Below are positions 57,466 through 64,000 of a DNA stretch of 64,000 nt, in pieces (the first letter of the stretch is position 1; every line of letters begins with the position of its first letter). The notes beneath the pieces are model-generated. The model ran no database searches and was not told where the DNA came from. It saw nothing but the letters and a program-made list of their open reading frames with translations. Position numbers and translations under genes: made by a program. Source of the DNA: Chelydra serpentina (Eukaryota; Chordata; Testudines; Chelydridae); contig JBAIAC010000007.1 of assembly GCA_037349315.1 (NCBI GenBank), positions 2,604,001 to 2,668,000 on the forward strand. Direction: 5' to 3'.

Positions 57466-58215
57466 GTGTTATTGGTTACAGGTAAGAGAAAGGTTGGGAT
57501 TTTTGTTTTAATATGAATTTATACTGGACAACATTCCTGAAATGTAAACTCTTTTAGCCAACACATTTCGATTTTATTTTTACAGAAAAATTTATGTAAT
57601 TGCACAAGTAGTTATTTGTAAAGAAAAAGAAGGGAACAAGAGTTGCAGTCAGTGGAGTTGTAAGGACTGAATGTTAATATTGGCTGCAGCTATAGAGTCA
57701 GGTTTCAAAACATCTGTAGGATAAATATAAAATAAAAATTAAAGTTAGCATAAATTTGGTTAAGGAAATATATATGTGTTATAAAGAAAGCCCTGGCTAG
57801 AACTAGAAGGAAGTCCTTGAAAATAGTAAGTGATAAGGCCAGAAGGAATAAAGTAGGGAGGATGCCTCGTTCAAAGAATAATAAGATAAGGGGAATTTCT
57901 AAAAAGAAGGCCTCTGACTGATTGGGATGACTGCAGATGGTTTCAAATAAAACAGAGACTCTTTCTTAAAATTAGTCTACACGCTCCTTCCTTACCCCAC
58001 ACACCATGTGAGTTCACATAGGCTTTAACACTGCAATGGGAAAACTGCTGGACAGCAAGAATGAGGAGAGGAAAGGCCTTGGGAAGAAGGAGGTTGTAAA
58101 TCTTATCAGGATTAAGACTGGAAATAAGGGTGAACTGTCTCAATTGGGGTTTTAGCTGAAGTCAGTAATTGGCAATGACATCACTTGTTTGTTAAAGGGT
58201 ATAAAAAGTAAGCTC
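57466..58215. other. DDHD1 intron, Harbinger insertion site at right edge
   Basis: No recognised gene. A TATAAAAAG box at 58199-58207 just before the Harbinger insertion and text such as GCATAAATTTGG do not identify a family. It could be an old LTR interrupted by the Harbinger, but I cannot support that. Confidence 0.4.
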
Positions 58216-58608
58216 TTAGGCCAGGTCTACACTAGGACTTTATGTCGAATTTATCAGCGTTAACTCGATTTAATCCCTCACCCGTCCACATTAGGAAGCA
58301 GTTTATTTCGACATTAAGGGCTCCTTGAATCGATTTCGGTACTCCACCCTGACGAGGGGAGTAGCGCCAAATTCGAAATGGGCATGTCGAATGCGAGGTA
58401 CTGTGGACGGAATTCGACGCTAATAGCTCCGGGAGCTATCCCACAGTGCACCACTCGGTGGACGCTCAGGGCAGTATTGTGTACTCGGATGCTCTGACCT
58501 GCCACTCAGAGAAATCCCCGCGAAAATTTGAATGCTTTTTCCTCTGTGGCCATTTTGAATCCCATTGCCTCTTTGGACATAGTGGCGAGCTCAGCAGCAC
58601 TGGCAATG

Positions 58609-59185
58609 ATGCAGAGCTCTACAGCGGTGGTTTCGATGCCATCACTGAATAGAAAGAGAGCTCCAACATGGAGTGATCGTGAGGTTTTGGATCTGATCGC
58701 TGTGTGGGGCGATGAATCGATCCTAGCCGAGCTCCGTTCAAAAAGACGGAATGCCAAAATTTACGAGAAGATTTCCCAGGCTATGACGGAGAGAGGGTAC
58801 AGCCGGGATGCTACGCAGTGCCGCGTCAAAATCAAGGAGCTACGTCAGGCGTACCAAAAGACCAAAGAGTCCAACGGACGCTCCGGCTCAGCGCCTCAGA
58901 CTTGCCGATTTTACGAGGCACTGCACGCCATGCTCGGTGGTGCGGCAACAACTACCCCACCAGTGTCCGTGGACACCGATGATGGGGTCCATTCTACGGA
59001 CACATCGGAGGAGGTTTTCGCTGACGGCGAAGAAGAGGAAGGAGGGCAGGGGGACGAGGCAATCGAAAGCGGTCACCCTGGAGATTTCCCCGACAGCCAG
59101 GAACTATTCCTTACCCTGACTGCGCTGCCCTTCGAACACTCCCAAGGCAGCATTCCTGACCAGGAATCAGGAGAGGGATCATCAG
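58609..59185 (+). CDS. Harbinger Myb/SANT-like protein, exon 1
   Basis: Encodes the DNA-binding partner of the transposase. In Harbinger elements this protein binds the ends and helps nuclear import (published for Harbinger3_DR). The start chosen is the ATG of MQSSTAVVSMPSLNRKRAP; an upstream in-frame ATG at 58528 would add 27 residues. Residues 18-110 form a trihelix/SANT-like domain (APTWSDREVLDLIAVWGD, CRVKIKELRQAYQKTKE, CRFYEALHAMLGG). An acidic region (EEVFADGEEEEGGQGDE) and a FPDSQELFLTL motif follow. The exon ends ATCAG|GTCAGTG in phase 1; without splicing it would run only to 59220. Confidence 0.85.
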
Positions 59186-60669
59186 GTCAGTGTTTTAGAC
59201 ATTTATTTTCAATACAATAGTTATGGTGTGTTAGCGCTCTGTAACTGTGGCTTCATTGGCCTTATGCGCTTCACCTTGGAGTCGCTTTCCCGTGCAACTA
59301 TTCGAAAAGTCTGTCAATATGTATGGGGATAGAGGTGTAATCACCAGCAGAGATCTCAGAGAAGCTGTCTTGAAGGTACAGCGATAGCTTGTTTAGCACG
59401 TTCACTGGGAGAGCTGCCTTATTGTCTCCTCCATGGTAGGATACTTTCCCGCGCCATGCGAGCAGCAGGTACTCTGGTATCATTGCCTTGCATAGCATGG
59501 CAGCATACGGCCCCGGGGTTTGCTTGCATTGACTCAGCATGCAGATTTTCTCTGTCTCCGTAATCCTCATCAGAGTGATATCAGTCATGGGGTCCTGGTT
59601 CGAATGAGTGGTATAATTAGTATACTGCATGCTTCCTTTTCCCCTTACAGACAGACACCCGGCTGTTTACGTTAACGCGTGGTGGTAGGGGGTCGGGAGC
59701 AAAACCAGTAGTACATATCGGTGCGCAGGTAGGGACAGTCCCGGGGACCGGCAACGCTAAACCGGGGATAGGATAGGCGAGCCGTTCACGCTGAGCGGTT
59801 CGCGGGCATTTTTGATTCCCTAGAGCAGCCACGCGGAGGGGGGGGGAAGGGTAGGCGAGCCGTTCACGCAGAGCGGTTCGCGGGCATTTTTGATTCCCTA
59901 GAGCAGCCACGCGGAGGGGGGGGGAGGGTTGGCGAGCCGTTCACGCTGAGCGGTTCACGGGCATTTTTGATTCCCTAGAGCAGCCACGCGGAGGGGGGGG
60001 GAGGGTTGGCGAGCCGTTCACGCTGAGCGGTTCACGGGCATTTTTGGTTCCCTGGAGCGGCCACGCTGAGGGGGGGGAAGGATAGGCGAGCCGTTCACGC
60101 TGAGCGGTTCGCGGGCATTTTTGATTCCCTAGAGCAGCCACGCGGAGGGGGGGGGGAGGGTAGGCGAGCCGTTCACGCAGAGCGGTTCGCGGGCATTTTT
60201 GGTTCCCTGGAGCTGCCACGCTGAGGGGGGGGAAGGGTAGGCGAGCCGTTCACGCAGAGCGGTTCGCGGGCATTTTTGGTTCCCTGGAGCGGCAACGCGG
60301 ACGGGGGGGGGGGTTTAGGACAGCCGCCGTAGATTATCGGTTTGGCCAGCAGCAGTTACTGACCACCGCCAGGAACACTGAGGGAGACATGGGAGTAGAG
60401 CAGTGCTGTGAAGCAATCTCGCATCAGTCCAAAGTAAGCACCTTACCATGGTTTTCAGAGAGGTGATTTTCTGTGTACGGCAAGGCTTCTGGGATCCGTA
60501 TACCGGGACCCCAGACACTCACTCAGCCTTAAGGCATAGTATTTGACCTTGTAGTACGTGTACATGTGATAGGCACTGTCTTTGGTCCTATTCACGGTGA
60601 AAGAGTATGGTCATTGTTCTTGAAAAAGTATCATTCTGAGGAATTCACTCCCTTTCATTTATCCCACAG
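59186..60669 (+). other. Intron of the Harbinger SANT gene
   Basis: Donor CAG|GTCAGTG, acceptor CATTTATCCCACAG|CTGTG, length 1484 bp. It contains the minisatellite at 59776-60315. A 110-codon minus frame (59298-59630) has no domain. Confidence 0.75.
59776..60315. repeat. 77-78 bp minisatellite, seven units
   Basis: Units begin GGCGAGCCGTTCACG at 59776, 59854, 59931, 60008, 60085, 60163 and 60240. Each continues with GAGCGGTTCGCGGGCATTTT, GATTCCCTAGAGCAGCCACG and a run of 7 to 11 G. Neighbouring units differ by a few substitutions (CTGAG or CAGAG; CTAGAGCAG or CTGGAGCGG) and by G-run length. Peptides read from it on minus (MAALGNQKCPRTA-type) are artefacts of the 78-bp spacing. Confidence 0.92.
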
Positions 60670-61151
60670 CTGTGACTGTCTCCCGCCCTACCAGTGCTTC
60701 TCCCACCCATGGCCTAGTCCAGATAAGGCGGCGCAAAAAGAGAACCAGGGACGACATGTTCTCGGAATTAGTGATGCTGTCACAGAGGGAGGCGGCACAG
60801 CGCAGAGAGGACTTTGCACGGTACGAGCGAGCAGCCAGGGAACGGGAGCAGAGGGCTGAAGCGCGCGAGGACAGGTGGCGGCAGGAGGATCAGCAGGCGA
60901 CCCAAACAATGCTGGGAATAATGAGGGAGCAAACAGACATGCTCCGGCGCCTAGTAGATATTCTCCAGGACAGGAGACATGAGGAAAGAGCGCCTCTGTA
61001 TGTTCTTTCAAGCCGCCCTCCCCCGCCACCAAGTCCAGTGGCTTCCTCCCCAAAAGTCACTAGGACAAGGGGAGCCAGGGTGCGTGGAAATACTCAATCC
61101 ACCCCTGCAGACCGCTGCAGTAGCAGAAGGCTGTCATTCCCAAAACCATAG
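60670..61151 (+). CDS. Harbinger Myb/SANT-like protein, exon 2
   Basis: Joins exon 1 through SSG|CT (Ala) and encodes AVTVSRPTSASPTHGLVQ, RRRKKRTRDDMFSELV, then an Arg/Glu-rich helix (REAAQRREDFARYERAARE, REQRAEAREDRWRQEDQQAT) likely to form a coiled coil, QTDMLRRLVDILQDR, a proline-rich stretch and a basic tail ending RRLSFPKP before TAG. The combined protein would be about 352 residues. The basic RRRKKR cluster could act in nuclear entry. A polyA signal lies 79 bp downstream. Confidence 0.82.
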
Positions 61152-61921
61152 ACTTTTCCCTCCTCTCCATCCAGCAGCACCCCTGAGCACCTGCCTTCCC
61201 AGGTTCCATGTTAAGTTACTGTTTTGTTGAATAAATCTTGTTTTTTGGTTCACCGATGTTTCCCTGAGTGTTTTAAATGGGACCGTTTGTATCTCTGGGT
61301 AGTGGTTAACATGGTTTTTAAGTGCAGAGAATGGGAGCACAAACGAGGGTGCAGACAGGTTAACTGCTGAAGTGACAAGCACAGTACACATTGCATGCAT
61401 TAAGCACACCTTTCCTTCGTTGTGCTGGTTTCTACGTTCTAAACGTAGGGTTGGGGGTTGGGTGGTGCACTGTATGTTTGGGGAGGGTGGTCGCTGATCT
61501 TTTGCGGCTGACAGTAGCCTGCTGGATAGATCAATGCACTGTGTGATCCGTTGGCGATACTCAATACGTACAAGGCACATAGACACCACCACACACACAT
61601 GGGATTAGGAGAGGTTGATGGTCCCTTTAAGCAAGCGGAACACCTCTTGGCACTGCGCTTTGGGCAGGATCAACAGCTTCCCCTTTGAAGGGAAGTGTCC
61701 CCCAACCAAACCGCCCCCCAACCGCCGTATGCCTACACGGTGATAATCATTACCCAAGAAGAAGTACAGGAACAGGTTCAAACAGAAAAATCTTTCCTTT
61801 ATTGTGACTTTACAGCGTTGATCCAAGGAGGGGGAAGGCGGTTGGTAATGGGAGGATGGGCAACGGGACATGTGTAAAGGGACAGGGGAAGGTCCAGTAT
61901 CTGTTTACGGAAGTGTAGCAG
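61152..61921. other. Inter-gene region of the Harbinger
   Basis: Holds AATAAA for the SANT gene (61230-61235) and, for the transposase, AATAAA on minus (61798-61803), so the two transcripts converge but need not overlap. The minus frame at 61134-61598 has no domain. Confidence 0.7.
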
Positions 61922-63211
61922 TCACTGGTTAACCCGCTCTGTCTGGAAGCGAGCTTTCAAAGCTTCCCGGATGCGGACCGCCTCCCGCTGTGATCTTCGA
62001 ATGGCTCTGGTGTCTGGCTGAGCGTAATCTGCTGATAGTCGATTTGCCTCAACCTCCCAGCCCTGCATAAATGTCTCCCCCTTGATCTCACAGAGATTGT
62101 GGAGCACACAGCACGCCGCAATCACAATGGGGATATTTTTAGGGCTGAGGTCGGAGCGAGTAAGTAAGCTTCGCCATCTTGCTTTGAGACGGCCAAAGGC
62201 ACACTCCACCACCATTCTGCACTTGCTCAGGCGGTAATTAAAGAGCCCCTTTTCAGTGTCCAGGGCTCCCGTGTATGGCTTCATGAGCCATGGCATTAGC
62301 GGGTAGGCAGGGTCCCCCAGGATCACTGTTGGCATCTCCACCTCCCCAACAGTGATTTTGTGGTCAGGGAAATAAACCCCCTGTTGCAGGCGTCTAAACA
62401 GACCAGAGTTCTTGAAAACACGAGCATCATGAACCTTTCCTGGCCACCCAATATTGATGTTTGTAAAACGTCCTTTGTGGTCCACTAGTGCTTGCAGAAC
62501 CATAGAAAAATAGCCCTTTTGGTTAATATACTGGCCGCCCTGGTGCTCCGGTCCCAGGATAGGGATGTGTGTCCCATCTATGGCCCCACCGCAGTTTGGG
62601 AATCCCATTGCAGCGAAGCCATCTATGATCGCCTGCACGTCTCCCAGGGTCACTACTTTGTGGAGCAGAAGGTCAACGATTGCACGGGCTACCTGCATCA
62701 CAGCAACCCCCACGGTAGACTTGCCCACTCCAAATTGGTTCGCTACTGACCGGTAGCTGTCAGGGGTTGCAAGCTTCCACAGGGCTATGGCCACTCGCTT
62801 CTGGATAGGGAGGGCAGCTTGCATCCGGGTGTCCTGGCGCTTCAGGGCAGGGGACAGCAACTCACAAAGTTCCATAAAAGTGCACTTACGCATCCGAAAG
62901 TTTCGCAGCCACTGGGACTCATCCCATACCTGCAGCACTATGCGGTCCCACCAGTCAGTGCTTGTTTCCCTTGCCCAGCATCGCCGTTCCACGGGATCAA
63001 CGTGACCCATTGCCACCATGATGTCTAGGGTCCGGGGTCCAGCGCTTTGCAAGAGATCAATGCCCCTTTCACAGTTTAAGTACTCCTGGAGATTACGTTG
63101 TCTCCTCTCCCGATTTCTCTGCATCAGAGTCTGGAAAAGGTGTGCTATAAGGCGTGAGTTGTTGGCTACGGACAGAACATCTGCGATAATCGCGGAGGGC
63201 TCCATGCTCAC
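61922..63211 (-). CDS. Harbinger DDE transposase, 429 aa, intact
   Basis: A HARBI1-type transposase that cuts and joins the element at TWA targets. The single open frame starts MSMEPSAIIADVLSVANNS and ends AKRFQTERVNQ-like (RFQTERVNQ). An N-terminal helical part with WAR and RMRKCTFMELCELL leads to a helix-turn-helix (residues about 150-178, YRSVANQFGVGKSTVGVAVM). The DDE_Tnp_4 core follows: IDGTHIPIL (Asp212), GWPGKVHDARVF (Asp262), ILGDPAYPLMPWL (Asp300) and VVECAFGRLKARW (Glu336). Asp212, Asp300 and Glu336 are the expected catalytic triad. Length and motifs are full-size for the family and no stop or frameshift is seen. Its partner gene converges from the left. Confidence 0.93.
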   Translation of the reverse strand: MSMEPSAIIADVLSVANNSRLIAHLFQTLMQRNRERRQRNLQEYLNCERGIDLLQSAGPRTLDIMVAMGHVDPVERRCWARETSTDWWDRIVLQVWDESQWLRNFRMRKCTFMELCELLSPALKRQDTRMQAALPIQKRVAIALWKLATPDSYRSVANQFGVGKSTVGVAVMQVARAIVDLLLHKVVTLGDVQAIIDGFAAMGFPNCGGAIDGTHIPILGPEHQGGQYINQKGYFSMVLQALVDHKGRFTNINIGWPGKVHDARVFKNSGLFRRLQQGVYFPDHKITVGEVEMPTVILGDPAYPLMPWLMKPYTGALDTEKGLFNYRLSKCRMVVECAFGRLKARWRSLLTRSDLSPKNIPIVIAACCVLHNLCEIKGETFMQGWEVEANRLSADYAQPDTRAIRRSQREAVRIREALKARFQTERVNQ

Positions 63212-63583
63212 TGTCCAGTGGCGTCCGAGCTATCAGCCACAGGAAAAGGGCGCGAATTCATTCCCCGCCGGCGCTTTCACGTAGGGAAGGCGGAAGTGTG
63301 GGTCGAGTGACGAAATGTACGTATACCGACCCTTGACACAATTTCGTTCCCACAAGGCACTGGGGGCTACACCCAGAATTCCAGTGGGCAGGCGGGACTG
63401 CGGGAACTGTGGGATAGCTACCCACAGTGCAACGCTTGCAATGTCAACGCTTGCCCCCCTACTGTGGACTCGGACATTCGAATAAACATCCCTGGTGTGG
63501 ATTCGAACAATCGACCTGGAAATATCGGGTTCACAAGTTCGGTTTCACAGAAATCGAACTAGTACCGTAGTGTAGACATACCC
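63212..63583. promoter_or_regulatory. Transposase 5' region and right terminus
   Basis: The sequence between the transposase start and the right end must hold its promoter. It includes AGCTACCCACAGTGCAACG, which mirrors GAGCTATCCCACAGTGCACC near the left end (58433-58452), and repeated TTCGAA/TCGA motifs. These matching subterminal blocks are likely binding sites for the SANT-like protein or transposase (inference). Confidence 0.5.
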
Positions 63584-63586
63584 TTA

Positions 63587-64000
63587 AAGGATTCATTGCT
63601 AATACCTGCCTGACCACGTTGGAGCCAACCAATATGGGTCTAAGCACCCCTGGGTTTAGCCTGTTTGTAAGTAATTAGATCAAATGCTTCTAAATGTTTT
63701 GTTACTGCTTGGATGTAGTAAATTGCTCATAATTTAGGTTTTTAAGGCATATTTAGAGCCATTGCATAAGTCAGACTTTGGATTTAATAAAAATTTGTGG
63801 TTAAATTAGTTTTTGGTGGTTTCCCATATTAATAATTTCAAATATTAATAATTCCAGCAACTTCCAATAATTTATTTTGTGTTATTTACATCTCTCCTAC
63901 ATTTGCACAGTTTAAATCACTATGCTATCAAGCAATTGCACTATTAGCAAATATCTGTTTAGAGCACTGGTCTCCAGTAGCAGAGGTCAGAAAGCTTTCA
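63587..64000. other. DDHD1 intron, nothing recognised
   Basis: AT-rich sequence. The next upstream DDHD1 exon was not found here. Confidence 0.45.

Larger units (their letters stand above)
58219..63583. mobile_element. Complete PIF/Harbinger DNA transposon, 5.37 kb
   Basis: TTA flanks both ends (58216-58218 and 63584-63586). Termini are GGCCAGGTCTACACTA and, reverse complemented, GGGTATGTCTACACTA (13 of 16 identical). Subterminal TTCGAA and TCGA motifs recur at both ends. It carries two convergent genes: a Myb/SANT-like protein on plus (two exons) and a DDE transposase on minus. Both have AATAAA signals in the gap between them (61230-61235 plus; 61798-61803 as TTTATT for minus). Both frames are open, so the element may be recently active. 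Confidence 0.93.
10966..64000 (-). other. DDHD1: DDHD1 locus (partial, minus strand)
   Basis: Five coding exons plus one candidate alternative exon belong to one gene, transcribed right to left. The product is a cytosolic phospholipase A1 that prefers phosphatidic acid (established for mammalian DDHD1) and makes lysophospholipid signals. The exons seen cover the segment from METDKIP-like residues to MYYTSPLYRDE. Intron phases run 1-1, 1-1, 1-2, 2-1, 1-0 and are compatible throughout. Introns are about 18.3 kb (or 11.8 plus 6.4 kb with the candidate exon), 3.0 kb, 14.4 kb and 288 bp. The first coding exon, the GxSxG serine exon and the C-terminal DDHD region are not in the window. No promoter can be assigned. 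Confidence 0.88.

Noticed and set aside
59617..60219. Minus-strand open frames with repeated MAALGNQKCPRTA peptides
   Set aside because: They arise from the 77-78 bp minisatellite. Unit length alternates between 77 and 78, so no real frame is maintained.
59776..60315. Repeat array considered as a CRISPR
   Set aside because: Units are contiguous tandem copies with no unique spacers, and this is vertebrate DNA.

Overview
This window looks like nuclear DNA of a cryptodiran turtle. The clues are seen in the sequence: CR1 LINE 3' ends finishing in ATTCTATG-type repeats, a turtle-style mix of hAT and Harbinger elements and miniatures, Penelope-like fragments, MIR and L2-like relics, and solo LTRs. 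No tRNA-headed turtle Pol III SINE was found. The species call is inference; birds and crocodilians share some families.

The only host gene recognised is DDHD1, a phosphatidic-acid-preferring phospholipase A1, on the minus strand. Five constitutive coding exons were found at 47452-47625, 29041-29169, 25883-26030, 11361-11467 and 10966-11072. Every boundary has GT/AG signals and the phases join without a break. A sixth, 51-nt exon that keeps the frame is proposed at 35556-35606. The exon with the initiator codon should lie beyond 64000. The exons with the catalytic serine motif and the DDHD metal-binding region should lie below position 1.

Almost everything else is intronic or flanking DNA filled with transposons, many nested and many still showing target-site duplications (TSDs). 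The left flank (1-10.9 kb) holds a solo LTR, an ERV-like LTR, reverse-transcriptase relics, three Penelope-like pieces and a hAT element containing a CR1. The 11-47 kb introns hold several hAT miniatures with 8-bp TSDs, paired Harbinger miniatures, a foldback hAT with transposase relics in both arms, a Gypsy-type gag relic, and three further Penelope-like insertions, two of them palindromic. The right part (47-64 kb) holds a decayed non-LTR retrotransposon and a complete Harbinger element.

The most notable element is the Harbinger transposon at 58219-63583. It has a TTA TSD on both sides, imperfect 16-bp terminal inverted repeats, an uninterrupted 429-residue DDE transposase, and a two-exon Myb/SANT-like partner gene that is also open. 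A seven-unit minisatellite sits in the intron of the partner gene. Second is the set of Penelope-like palindromes, each inserted as one unit and sharing a conserved hairpin that resembles a hammerhead ribozyme core.
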